Shown here: positions 21,404 to 31,678 of the stretch, in pieces | Layout: every line of letters begins with the position of its first letter | Position numbering within the stretch: the first letter of the stretch is position 1 | From: Gnetum montanum | Taxonomy: Eukaryota; Streptophyta; Gnetopsida; Gnetales; Gnetaceae | NCBI GenBank assembly: GCA_015680685.1 | Contig: MNCI01012653.1 | Location: 166,723-230,722, forward strand | Direction of reading: 5' to 3' | Length of the DNA stretch: 64,000 bases | Notes under the pieces: generated by a model | Told to the model about the DNA's origin: nothing | Database searches by the model: none | Seen by the model: the letters and a program-made list of their open reading frames with translations, nothing else | Translations under genes and position numbers: made by a program

Positions 21404-22243
21404 ATTAGATTGCTTGGACTTAATGATGTTCTGGCTTGGACTTACAAAGACCTTAGGACTTTTAATCCACTAGTGATGACACATACCATTCCCCTTAGGT
21501 CAGAAACAAAACCATTCAGGAAAAAGCTTAGAATTGTGAATCCAAAGATTGAAATCCTTATGAAAGCAGAAATTGATAAACTCCTAGAATCCAAAATAAT
21601 TTATCCAGTAAGACACTCCTGTTGGATCTCAAACTTAGTACCCGTTAGGAAACGAACTAGTGAGTTAAGGTTATGTATTAATTTTCGTAACCTTAATATT
21701 TCTTGCATCAAGGATAATCATCCATTCCCTCTTATGGACAAGTTATTGCAAATTGTGAATGGTGCTCAAATGTATTCCTTTTTAGATGGGTATTCAGGAT
21801 ATAACCAAATTTTAGTATATAAGAAGGACCAATATAAGATTGCTTTTACAACAAAGTGGGGAACCTTTCAATTCGCTAAAATGCCATTTGGCCTCATAAA
21901 TGCTGGCTCTACCTTCCATAGAGCTATGGACAAAACTTTTGAAGGGCTAATTAGAAAGTCTATTATTATCTACCTTGACGACTTAACTGTTTTCTCTAAA
22001 GATAGAGGTATGCACCTTAGAGACCTTAGAAATGTTTTTATGAGATGTAGACAATTTGGCATCACCTTGAATGCAAAGAAATCCATCTTTGGTGTTCAAA
22101 GTGGTAAATTTCTAGGTCATATAGTGACCAAAGATAGGATTGCGATTGATCCTAAGCAAGTAAATGCAATTTTAGAAGTACCTTACCCTTTATCCAAGAC
22201 TAATCTAAGGGCTTTCTTTGGTAAGATTAATTTTGTTAGATGA
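21404..22243 (+). pseudogene. Element A reverse transcriptase
   Basis: Polymerase domain in a single frame of 277 codons. Lead-in DVLAWTYKDLRTFNPLVM, then LVPVRKRTSELRLCINFRNL (Asp of the usual CVDFR is Asn), FPLMDKLLQIV, YSFLDGYSGYNQILVYKKDQ, KMPFGLINAGSTFHRAMDK and the catalytic IIYLDDLTVFSKD near 21965-22005, which is intact. The thumb follows with LNAKKSIFGVQSGKFLGHIV and LRAFFGKINFVR, closed by a TGA at 22241. It is the best preserved RT in the window. Confidence 0.9.
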
Positions 22244-22960
22244 TTTATCCCAATTTATGCTGAATTAGCTAGACCATTGAATGACATGCTTAAGAAAGAT
22301 AGTAATATGCATTGGAAAAATGATAGAAAGAATGTGTTTCTTGCTATTAAAGAAGCTATAATTGATGCACCTATCCTAGCTTCTCCTTGGTATGAAAATG
22401 ATTTCTACTTATATTCCTTTTCTAGCGATATTACAATTGATGCTATCTTAACCCAAGACATAAACGATCAAGGTGAAAGACCCATAGCTTTCATGTCTGC
22501 ACCTTTAAAGGATGCAGAATTAACATACTCACCCATAGAGAAGCAATTGTATGTTGTGATAAAAGCCTTGAAGAAATTCTGCTACTACTTGTTAAACTCA
22601 AAAGTATTTTTCATTGTCCCTAATCCAACCACCATTGCTTTAGCCAAATTACAAGATCCTAGTGAGAAACGCGCTAACTGGGTTATGAAGCTTCAAGAAT
22701 TTGATATTCAATGGAAGGTAGCAAAGTTAGTTAGAGGGACTAGTCTTGCTAAATTAATAGCTAAAGCTTCAACCTCAAAAAATTTTGATCTATCCATAGA
22801 TAAAGAATCAATTCCTCTTCATATATTATCCATCAATGAAGAAAATGATATCCCATTTGCTCCCAATCGGTTGTATGATCCATGGTATGGGGATATCAAG
22901 TTTTATTTAACCTTCCATCGTTGTCCCTCATATTTACCTAGATATAAAAGAAACCTCTGA
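22244..22960 (+). pseudogene. Element A gypsy-type RNase H (degenerate family form)
   Basis: Follows RT after one stop. Recognisable: MHWKNDRKNVFLAIKEA, PILASPWYENDFYLYSF, RPIAFMSAPLKDAELTYSP, KQLYVVIKALKKFCYYLL and GTSLAKLIA. The acidic residues of a working RNase H are largely absent (SFSSD, FIVPNP, SLAKLIA instead of D, DH and ADALS forms). In Tat-like elements the original RNase H is known to be degenerate because a second RNase H was acquired, so this is expected for the family. Confidence 0.82.
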
Positions 22961-22989
22961 ATATCAAAATGTTCTAAATTCACTCTAAT

Positions 22990-24153
22990 AAGTGGTGAAT
23001 TATTTAGAAAAAATTTCCAAGGGATATACCTTAAGTGTTTGAACCAAGAGCAAGCTAACAATGTTGTAAAACAACTTCATGATGAAGGACATATAGGATA
23101 CCGCACATTAGTTCATAAAATTGTGAGAGCTGGTTATTATTAGCCTACTATGATTAACGATGCTTATAACCTAGTTAAGATGTGTGTTCAATGCCAAATA
23201 TTTAAAGGTAAAGATTCCAAGAGTTCGGCCCCATTACAACCTATAATAGAAACAAGACAATTTGCCCAATGGGCCTTAGATTTTATTGGAGTAATCAATC
23301 CTTTATCTACCCACCTACATAAGTTTATTTTGACAGCCACTGATTATTACACACATTGGTTAGAGGCAAAAGCAACCAAAACTGCATCATCTCGTGAGGT
23401 CATTCGCTTCTTAGAAAGTGATATAATCTCCGGATATGGTTATCCTTATACTTTAGTAGTTGATAATGGGCCCAACTTCATTTCCATAGAGTTTACAAAT
23501 TGGGCTAGAGATCATAACATCATTGTCAAGGCAGTAACCGAATATTACCCACAAGGTAATGGTTTGGCTGAGTCTTCCAACAAAATTATATTAGAAGGGA
23601 TTAAAAATTTGGTAGCCCAAAATCCACAAACTTGGCACGAACAATTAAAATGAGCAGTTTGGACTGATAGGATTCATTACAAAGAATCGATCAAGACTAC
23701 ACCATATGATTTAGTGTATGGATAGGAACCCATATTACCAATTAATTTACAGATCCCTACATATCAATTCTTCTTGGACTACTTACCAATTAACGAGCAT
23801 CTAATATCACGAGCATGTGACATTTTGAACTTAGAACTTAAAAGGGTTAAAGCAATCAAAAACATATGTGGTCATCAAACAATTGTCAAGAGATGATTCG
23901 ATAAAAAATATGCGGCTAAAAATTTTCAAGTAGGCGATCTAGTCCTTAAGAGAGATAGAGCGTCTGGTCAAACTGGCCCTAAAACTAAGTTTTCACCTAT
24001 GTGGTCAGGTCCATTCCAAATTGTAGACATCACTGCCCCAAATGTGTTTAAGATTGCTGATTTGCAAGGATATAGGTTGAATAGAAATTTTAATGCATTT
24101 GATTTGAAACATTTCTACTCAGGTACCCCACATGGGCATCTGGTAGATTCTTA
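22990..24153 (+). pseudogene. Element A integrase
   Basis: The zinc-binding module reads QLHDEGHIGYRTLVHKI and MCVQCQIFKG (about 23070-23205) with an in-frame stop at 23143. The core has ALDFIGVI (Asp), VVDNGPNFISIEF (Asp, near 23455) and GNGLAESSNKIILEGIKNL (Glu, near 23555), so the D, D, E triad is complete. The C-terminal part (SIKTTPYDLVYG, NFQVGDLVLKRDRA, PMWSGPFQIVDI, FDLKHFYSGT) ends at 24153. Only a few stops (23651, 23725, 23896) interrupt it. No chromodomain. Confidence 0.88.
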
Positions 24154-25410
24154 GTTGCAAGTTTTCTTCCCCTTTTTCTTTGCATTTCATATGTATATTA
24201 TTGCATTTCCATATTTTGCTTGCATTTTCATCATTTCCTTCTTAGCATATTGTTTTGATTATTGTGTTCTTTATATGATTGTAATAATCATTGGTCATTT
24301 GAGTTACTTGATATTGGGTCATCTTAACACCATTGGAAAATAATGTAGGTATAATATAATTTACTATTACTATGATATATTGCTATAAAATCCACTTTAT
24401 ATTTTATAAATACTATAACTCTTTCCAATTGATTCCAAGGTTTTAGTTTATTTGTTATGTTTGATTATGGAGCATTTGATTTATACAAACTTATCATGTT
24501 ATCATCATGATCATGTGAGTGTAGGATATGTGATGTTGGAGAGTGGTTAGTCATAATTACTAGGTGAGCTTGGAAAATTATATCCTTTCCTCTCATAAGC
24601 TGAAGCCCTCAGGTATGATGATCCATGGCTATGCTGTGAACAATGGGGTAAAGTGTGTTCATTTCTATTTGAGAACCCTTAGCCACCCAGGAGACCTCCT
24701 ATGATGTCACCAATCAAAGGCACATACACGAGGGTTGAACTGCACCATGGGAAAAGTTTCCAAAAGGACCATGCTCTTTGGCAGTGCAGCTAATCGGCTA
24801 GACTCGTGTTGGAATTCCTACCTCAAGAATGAAGTACACCATGGGCAAAGTTTCCTTTTAAGAAAAAACAAAACAAAAAATGAGGACCATGTTCATTAGG
24901 AGTGTAATAAGTTTTTAAGTGTGATGGGGTCTGGCAGCAATCCTCACCCTAACCTCCGTTTCCCGTTTTAAATTTAAGTTTTTCAAAAAAAAAAAGAAAA
25001 AAAAACCCAAGGAAAAATTTGAAAGTTGTGGCTTACTATGATCTAACACGAGCTTTAGCTCATCATCCTCATTAAGTTTTGTATAAGTCACTTGCTCAAA
25101 ATAGTCTGCATACTTTTACTGTTACCTTGTGGGAATATTGAATAAGAGCTTAAGTATATATATATATATAATTATACATATATATCTATAGATCTTAGTC
25201 AAAATAATAATAAATTAATTTTTTTTAGATTTTCATGGTTATTTGGATGGCCTGTGTCGGTGTCTCTTTCGATTATTTGGTTATTTTGATCATGTTTAGA
25301 ACATTATAGTTTACTTTCAAGTTTGCATTTCTTGTTTTATGTTGTTTTTGTTTCCTCATCTGTTGCATTTTCATTCAAAATTTTATAGTCCTTGCATTTG
25401 CGTGCAATCT
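24154..25410 (+). other. 3' non-coding region of element A
   Basis: No gene. Holds a direct repeat of about 94-bp spacing: CACCATGGGAAAAGTTTCC at 24743-24761 and CACCATGGGCAAAGTTTCC at 24837-24855, each followed by an AGGACCATG word and a GAGTG/CAGTG word. A (TA)n stretch lies at about 25154-25172. Confidence 0.6.
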
Positions 25411-25427
25411 GTAGTTTGGGGGCTAAG
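25411..25427 (+). promoter_or_regulatory. Polypurine tract of element A
   Basis: GTAGTTTGGGGGCTAAG directly precedes the 3' LTR start TGTTGAGG. TTTGGGGG-type tracts are usual in Tat and Athila elements. Confidence 0.75.
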
Positions 25428-26452
25428 TGTTGAGGCCAACCTCACCCATGCTAGGCATAGGGCCTTGTTTGAACAAGTTTTATAAAAATAAAAAAATAAA
25501 AAATAAAAATTTAAAATTTAAAAAATTAAAAAAGAGCATCATGAGCTTGCACATGGCCATTATCCATGTGCTGGTGGGCTTCATTGGCCCATAGAAAAAC
25601 AAATTTTAAAACGTTGATCAAGCATCCACCCATGACTTCTGACCCATGATGATTATCTTGTTTTGTTTTTTTTTTCTTTTTGCAACGATATGAGGAAAAA
25701 GGGAAAAATAATTCATGGCAAAGGTGGCTGGAAATTTAGGGTTAGGGGTTTTCTCTCGCCGGGATGCTATTTAGAGGGAGGAGAAAGGGGGTTTCAGGGA
25801 CAAGGAGAAACGGTCAAGGGGCAGCAATTTTTCTGTTCTGGGGAGAGCCAGGGGTAGTGATTTTTCTATTCTAGCAGAGCAAGAGGGGCAGCAATTTTTC
25901 TATTCTATTAAGAGCCAGAGTTGGCAGCGATTTTCTATTATGTTGAGAGCCAGAGTTTGCAGCGATTTTCTATTCTGTTGGGAGCCAGAGTTGGCAGCAG
26001 TTTTCTATTTTGCTGGGAAGGCAACACAGACAAATAGGCACTTGGGCTACCCATTTTCTTGCTTGAATCATCATTGCTTTGTGTTAAGCTAAGTTTTTTT
26101 TGCTCAATCATTTTAATTCGATGTGAGGTCATTGTAACAAATAAATAGATCGTTAAAATCAAACTTTTTCTTATGTTTGGAGTTCTCAAACTCTCGGTTA
26201 TTTAAAATAATAATAATAATTTTTCATTTCCCTTGCCACCTTAATTTTCTTGTTTAAGGTTGAGATAGTTATTCTATTTAAGTTTCTTTATCAAATTTCC
26301 TATTTCAATTTATCTGTTTAAATGTCACATAGCTTTTTCAGCTGAGACTATTCTTGGGTTTCCATACCCATATGGGAGGTGCCCTAGGTGATAGTCTCCT
26401 AAAACGAGTTTTCACAGGTGTTGGCGGCGTGTCCAAAATTTACGCATCAACA
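25428..26452 (+). repeat. 3' LTR of element A
   Basis: Complete LTR of 1025 bp, TGTTGAGG to GCATCAACA. It contains a telomere-like AATTTAGGGTTAGGGG near 25732, a minisatellite at 25819-26030, and near the end CATACCCATATGGGAGGTGC, which is also found in degenerate form before the end of the element B LTR (about 31568). The duplication CCTAT follows. Confidence 0.9.
25819..26030 (+). repeat. 33-38-bp minisatellite inside the element A LTR
   Basis: Six tandem units of the type GGCAGCGATTTTCTATTCTG followed by a GGGAGCCAGAG-like word, with unit length varying between about 33 and 38 bp. The truncated 5' LTR has two units and its breakpoint lies in the second. Confidence 0.8.
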
Positions 26453-26457
26453 CCTAT

Positions 26458-26831
26458 AAATTATGATGTGCACCATTATTTCATGCACCAAGGGAATTAA
26501 CTTAAAAGGGTGAGAGTTGCTTAAAGGAGAAGAGTTACTTTAAAGAGTTCGAGAGGGCAAAATTATTTTTTTTGAAACAATGGAATTTGGTATTTATTTA
26601 TTTATTTTATTAAGAAGTTTTTTAATACTTTTATTTTTATTAGATTCTTCTCTTTAATATAATAGTTCTATCATATCATCATTATCATAGTTATGCTAGA
26701 TATAGTTCCAATATTCAATTTCTTTAGTTTAAAATATCTTTTATGTTATCGATGGATATTTTAATTTAAATTGGTACTCTATACAAATACATTTATTCAT
26801 AATTGTTAGTTTTGTTTTTCCAAGTTCTTTT
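26458..26831 (+). other. Left interior of the Merlin-like transposon, continued
   Basis: AT-rich sequence without a supported gene, between the element A duplication and the transposase start. Possible promoter region of the transposase. No clear core promoter was picked out. Confidence 0.4.
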
Positions 26832-27736
26832 ATGACTAGGCAACTATTGATTGAAAAGAATGAAAAATTACAAGATTGTATTGAGTTTTGCCAAGAATTA
26901 TGTCTTTTACCTAAAGAAAAAATTTGCTCCAATTGTAGAATACTAAAGAAAATAAGAACGGATGCTTCAAGAAAGAAGGATTAAGATTTATATGTTCTTA
27001 ATGTGATGCTAAAGAAAAAATTTGTCATGGAACTTGGTTCCAAAATTCAAAATTGGATATAATTTTTTTTTTTATTAATTATGTATGATTGAAGTTGGAA
27101 ATGCTCAAATGAGTATGTGGAGGTTGAAAATGAAGTATCAAAACATACTGTAGTTGATGTGTTTAGTTTTTGTAGAAACATTTGTATAGATGTTCTGTTG
27201 AAGAATGTACAAAAAATTGGAGGTCTAGAAAAAATTGTAGATATTGATGAATCAAAATTTGACAAGCAAAAATACAACAGAGGTAGACATTTACCAGATC
27301 GTTGGGTATTTGGTGGAATTGAACAAGATTCTAATAATATGTTTCTCATTGTTGTTCCAAATAGATGCAAAGAAACATTGATAGATTGCATTTATGAATG
27401 TATCAAACCTAACAACATTATATACAATGACATGTGGAAAACTTATGACTAGGAATGGCTTCGTCAACTTCGATTAGATCATAGAATGGTAAATCATTCA
27501 TTGCACTTTAAAGATTGAAATACATGTATTTATACTAATACTATTGAAAGTATACACGGTGAGTAGTGAAAACTCATATTCCATGAAATGAATAATGACA
27601 AGAGCTACATAACTCATATTTGATGGAGTACATGTGGAGAAGAAAATTTGCACCAGGAAAAGAATCATTTTTAATGATTGTTAAACATATTGTTGAGTTT
27701 TGCATGTCTCCTTCCAATTTAGAACATATGACATAA
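26832..27736 (+). pseudogene. Merlin / IS1016-ISXO2-like DDE transposase, broken
   Basis: Transposase for cut-and-paste movement of a DNA transposon. From the ATG at 26832 an N-terminal zinc-binding part reads KICSNCRILKKIRTDASRKK. It continues, after a shift to another frame near 26984, as a Cys-containing stretch and ICHGTWFQNSKLDI. The catalytic core is in one frame (27117-27452): KIVDIDESKFDKQKYNRGRH (first Asp), DRWVFGGIEQDSNNMFLIVV and NNIIYNDMWKTYD (second Asp). The stretch after the stop keeps VNHSLHFKD and YTNTIESIHGE (Glu). A final shift gives YLMEYMWRRKFAPGKESF, ending at 27736. These are hallmarks of the IS1595 / ISXO2-like and eukaryotic Merlin families. At least three frame changes and several stops make it a pseudogene. 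Confidence 0.9.
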
Positions 27737-28500
27737 TTAAATTCTCTTCGTATATTCATGTGCTAGTTTATTTAAATTTCATAACAAAGTTTATTAGCAC
27801 AAATTTTACTAACCTTGGATATTACAACAAAATAATTTATTAAATCAATAGTTTTGTTTCTAATTGATTTAATCTAAATCTAATTGATTTTTGTAATCCC
27901 TTATTATGCACTATTACCCCATCTTGAAATGCATGCATTGAATTGACGAGTTTCCATATTTATTATTTTTCATGAGGAATTTTTTCTTCATTTTCATTTT
28001 ATACTTCAAGAACAACTAAACTTGACATTTCAGATATTCCAGTAATTATTTATGCAACATGAACTATAATGTTAAGAATTTTCAAATGCATGCATCCATA
28101 GCATTGCTAGCTCGAAACTCAAAGCATGGGTAAATTATTAGTAATATAATGCTAAGGATTGGTACATCTCAGGATCTTGAAGAATCTAACATTATAAAAC
28201 AATTATAAATCTAAGAACAGAGAATTGAGATGAGACATTGATGTGCACAAATTTTGGCACTTCTTTTTATCACAAGGAATAGGTGAATAACCAACAACTC
28301 TACAATTTTGATGTTTAGAAACCACCATGAAATTATCTTTCCCACTGATAAAATATACTGAAAGTTAGCAAGGTGATTATGTTTTAAATTTTTTCATAAA
28401 ATGAGATAAAACAAATAAGGGTATCAACGTGGAAAGACATGAGTGGAAGCTTTACAATCAGCCACTGGTAAAGAAATATTAAACTTTCAATGGTAAAAGA
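27737..28500 (+). other. Right interior of the Merlin-like transposon
   Basis: AT-rich, no gene seen. Lies between the transposase and the right inverted repeat. Confidence 0.4.
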
Positions 28501-28620
28501 TGGAAAGTTTTCAAAGTTTCTAAAATACAATTTTCAGAATCTCAATGGAGAGAGCAAATCAGGATGGCCATAGAAAAATCCATGATGCATGCACATGATG
28601 GCCAAATATGTAAATGACCT
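28501..28620 (-). repeat. Right terminal inverted repeat (Merlin-like transposon)
   Basis: The reverse complement matches 113-158 and then 17205-17275 in order, with shared words CATTTACAT, TTTGGCCATCATG, CTCTCTCCATT, AAAATTGTATTTT and AGAAACTTT. It is therefore an inverted copy of about 120 bp facing the left arm across the transposase. The unoccupied form of the element E insertion site can be read here near 28565-28580. Confidence 0.65.
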
Positions 28621-28651
28621 TTAATCATCGATGAAAATTGGTCAGCCTCAC

Positions 28652-29149
28652 TCAATGCCAGTGGCTTCCCCTATGATTATGCACTGTTACCCCAAACTTG
28701 TTCCAGAATGATTTCAGTGGGTGATGGATAATCAACATAGTTCTTAGTGGACGTTGATTGATGTTTCTGTCCAACACCAAGCGATGATTGTTTAGGGCCA
28801 ACTTGTGTACCTGCAACGTAATGGGGTAATAGATTTTGTGGAATACTTTTGACATTACTTCCATTAGTCGAGGTGAAAATGGCGGTTGCTGACTATTTGT
28901 GAAGAAAAGATTGGGATTTATTTGAACTAGAAAATTATGTACAATCTGCCCAGACCAGGGCACAAAAGCAACACCTGCCATCAATCTGACCCGGCCTTTA
29001 CCAGACACATCCCAAACATGATCCCCCAGATCTTCATCCCCAGATGTGGTTACCCTATGACATAAAAAAACTAGAATTATCTTGCACTGTCCATCCCTAT
29101 CCCACAGATAACCAACCCTCCCTACCATCACCACCAGAATCCTTCTCAT
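28652..29149 (-). CDS. Hypothetical reading frame, 165 codons
   Basis: An uninterrupted minus-strand frame starting MRRILVVMVGRVGYLWDRD and ending SHWH. The local base composition is clearly less AT-rich than the retroelements around it. No domain, signal peptide or membrane segment is recognisable, and the neighbours give no clue. The frame could be a fragment of a host gene or of an unrecognised transposon, or chance in GC-richer sequence. Confidence 0.25.
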   Translation of the reverse strand: MRRILVVMVGRVGYLWDRDGQCKIILVFLCHRVTTSGDEDLGDHVWDVSGKGRVRLMAGVAFVPWSGQIVHNFLVQINPNLFFTNSQQPPFSPRLMEVMSKVFHKIYYPITLQVHKLALNNHRLVLDRNINQRPLRTMLIIHHPLKSFWNKFGVTVHNHRGSHWH

Positions 29150-29198
29150 GGTGTGTTAATTTTTGCCCAGCTTATTATGATCCTCTGCTTCTCATCCT

Positions 29199-29417
29199 CC
29201 CATAACCCTTAGCTGCGCCCTTCCTGGTCATCCATCTGCAGAGCTCATTCTTGTCCCTGTGCATTCGTTGGCTGCCTCCCATAACCCTTGGGTGCACCCT
29301 TCCTGGTCATCCGTCCGCAGAGTTCATTCCTGTTCCTGTGCATTCTTTGGGTGTTCCCTTTGTGGTTTCCTCATTCCTGTTCCTGTGCATTCTTTGGGTG
29401 TTCCCTTTGTGGTTTCC
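29199..29417 (+). repeat. Short tandem duplications (about 78 bp and 47 bp)
   Basis: A unit containing CCCATAACCCTT and CCCTTCCTGGTCATCC occurs twice (about 29199 and 29277). It is followed by two perfect adjacent 47-bp copies (29324-29370 and 29371-29417) starting TCATTCCTGTTCCTGTGC and ending GTGGTTTCC. Proline/phenylalanine-rich overlapping frames here are products of the repetition. Confidence 0.85.
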
Positions 29418-30682
29418 TTTTGATCTATGTCTGCGTCCATCATGTCTTCCCTCATCTCCCTACTCATCTCTTTCCTTCTTGCCCTATGCCTACAGATCAG
29501 GTCCTGAAGCTTAGGTCCTGCTGACTATTTGTGGACAGTTAATTAGCATAAGAATTAGTTTCTTTTATCATTGAAGTTCCAACCATGTTTCGATGGAATG
29601 GGATAAACTGGCTCTGCCACCTTTATCCTTAGCCAACTTTATTTCAGATTAATTAATATATTTTCTTCTGTTATATATAAATATCACTGCAATACTTCTT
29701 ATCAGTTTCCAAAAAACATGCTCACAAGAGACAGCGGACACAGGTCCCCGTCGTTTGAATGCGTGTAGTAAAACTGATTTGAAGAAAGTAACCCAGACAA
29801 CCTGTAAAGAAAAAAAAAAAAAAAAAAGCCAACAGGTTGGAAGACTAATTCATTCTAAAGATGACTTACAAATTATGCCCGGATATGTCAAATCTCACAT
29901 AAATTATACCCTCTTCATCCAAATCTCAAATCTCAAGAGACTAAAAATAAATAATGCCAAAAACTTCAACTATTGCTGACAATGCACAAGCTGCCAGCCA
30001 TTCTATCACCGTTAATGAAGCTTTTGAATTAAGAATCTCCTAAAAACCCATCGGCAACTATTCATGCAAGTCGGTCCTACCTCTGACGGCTACCATTAAC
30101 TTCACAATAACTGCCATGCAAACGGTGAGCATAGTGTTACGAACCGCTAAATGGGGAATTCCAAATCTTTCACTTACACCTGGGAAACTTGGCTTATGTT
30201 TTATTCCAATTCCAAGAGTATCTTTATCCTGCCCTCCTCTTGTGTTTTTAATGAGATTGGCAGCATGCACGGCTCAATTTTTGTTTAGAAACGACCTTGA
30301 ACAAAGCACAACAGACCTCAACAGCTGGACCGAGCTTGATAATGAATCCAACGCCAGCGATAGGCCCGTATTATCATCTGAGGTAGGCAGTACAAGGCAC
30401 ATGCTATGGTGGGTCCACTCATAGCCAGAGTCTTGGCAGGCAACTTTCCCTGTTAATGTGGTTCCCTCCCCGTCAAGCTGCCACTATGGTTTCTAGTGTG
30501 GCCCAGCAGTTTGGGGACATGTTGACGACTCCTGTAGTGCTTCAGCGAACTGCGCTTTTTGAACCATAATAGGTATGTGCATGATAATGCTCACGTTGCC
30601 CTCACAGCATTTTCAGGTGCATTCCAGCATGAGTATTCAAGACCAGTATGAAGTACAAGGTGCGGTAGTAGCCACATTAGCC
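29418..30682 (+). other. Low-repeat, GC-richer stretch without a clear gene
   Basis: Contains TATATATAAATA near 29671, a poly-A run at about 29810-29827 and mixed-composition sequence from 30000 on. Short frames on both strands (30058-30270 minus, 30116-30424 plus) overlap each other and show no domain. It could be the upstream region of the frame at 30683. At 30507-30525 AGTTTGGGGACA precedes TGTTGAC, resembling the element A polypurine tract and LTR start. Confidence 0.35.
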
Positions 30683-30950
30683 ATGGCATCAACAATTTTT
30701 GTGAACTTCTTAACTGGATCTTCACGATCATTAATCTTTCAAAGACCAATCTTTAGCAAAACAAGAATTTCGAGGGAGGGGGAGGGTTTCGGGGACTCCT
30801 TTTCTCTGTGCTATCAGAAGGAAGGAGTTCTATTAAGGACTTTGAAAGGATCAGGGCATAGATTTGTTAGATGCAGTGTGCCTCTTGGAGGCATGGGCAA
30901 ACAAGCTTATGCAAAAGGCTATCCATCTTGCCAACAAAATCTAGGGCTCT
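30683..30950 (+). CDS. Possible first exon with plastid-transit-like N-terminus
   Basis: GCCATGGCA gives a good plant start context. The frame reads MASTIFVNFLTGSSRSLIFQ, rich in Ser, Arg and hydrophobic residues and poor in acidic ones, followed by basic SKTRISREG and later RFVRCSVPLGG, a VRC-type processing-like site. This would fit the transit peptide of a nuclear-encoded plastid protein. The frame is open from 30575 to about 31013 with no recognised mature domain, so the real exon end is unknown and a GT donor may lie near 30869. The alternative is that the whole stretch belongs to the LTR of element B. Confidence 0.28.
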
Positions 30951-30959
30951 ATATTGAGC

Positions 30960-31668
30960 TAAGTTTTTTTTTTTTTCAACCAACTTTTTTTTATTTGTTA
31001 TTCCAAAAGCTATGAGCTCTAGTCTTTGTTGTGTGCTTATTCATATGCAGTCAAGATATATGATTTTAAATACAGAGCCTTCTGCTTCTATTGAAAATTT
31101 CAATTATTTTCTCTTTAAGTTGTTGGTTATTTTGTATGTAAGCTTCGATCTTTATTATGAACTTAGTCATATGAAGTCAATGGATATTGTTTAATTACAA
31201 ATCACTTTGCTTGTGTTGGAAGTTTATGTTATTTTCTCTTTTGGTTAATGATTATTTTATATGCTCAGTTTCAGAACCTATTTCATGCATAGTTACTTTT
31301 ATTCAATATTCCTTGCCAAGTTGTTACTTTATTTCCTAAAGTTTACTTTGTAAATGATCGTAGGTTCATTCTCAAAAATCCTATACACTGCATTAGTGAT
31401 CAACTATTATTATCATTCAACCACCAAGTTTAATTTGAAAATTCATCACATGCTTTTTCTAAACTCTACTCCTTTAAAGTTATCAGTATTCTTAAATATA
31501 ATGGTTTTTGTTTGTTAAAACACTATGTTGCCCTTACTTGCTAAGATTGTTTCCAAGTTTCTGTACCCATATGAGATACACCCCATGTAATAGTTTACCC
31601 TAGGTAATAGTTTCTTAAAATGAATTTTTTGAGAGTGTCACTTTGTGACTCATATTTACATATCAACA
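30960..31668 (+). repeat. 5' LTR of element B, 3' portion; left boundary uncertain
   Basis: The right end is firm: ACCCATATGAGATACACC, a TAGTTTCTTAAAATGA stretch and ATCAACA at 31668 parallel the last 100 bp of the element A LTR, and a tRNA-Asn primer site follows. The left end is not visible. A GCTAAGTTTTTTTT word near 30957 is shared with the element A LTR (26086). A start at 30519 (TGTTGAC after a polypurine-like run) is possible but not supported by further similarity. Confidence 0.55.
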
Positions 31669-31678
31669 TCCTCCTTTT

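Larger units (their letters stand above)
17495..26452 (+). mobile_element. Tat-like Ty3/gypsy retrotransposon A
   Basis: An element of 8958 bp with ends TGTTGA...TCAACA, flanked by a perfect 5-bp duplication CCTAT. The 3' LTR is complete (25428-26452). The 5' LTR is truncated at 17910 and the primer site is gone. Internal order is gag, protease, an extra RNase H of the archaeal-like type, RT, degenerate RNase H, integrase, 3' non-coding region, polypurine tract. Coding sequence is less decayed than in the other elements, with long frames and an intact RT YLDD and integrase D, D, E. The same arrangement is seen in element B, so it is a family trait. A 191-base N gap lies in gag. Confidence 0.88.

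Noticed and set aside
28652-29149. Integration of this frame into the Merlin-like transposon as a second gene
   Set aside because: It lies outside the right inverted repeat and differs in base composition.
29251-29524. Overlapping Pro/Cys/Phe-rich frames as genes
   Set aside because: They are readings of tandem duplications in several phases. No domain.
30519-30530. TGTTGAC after a polypurine-like run as the certain LTR start of element B
   Set aside because: Only the terminal word agrees. The following sequence shows little similarity to the element A LTR, so the boundary was left open.
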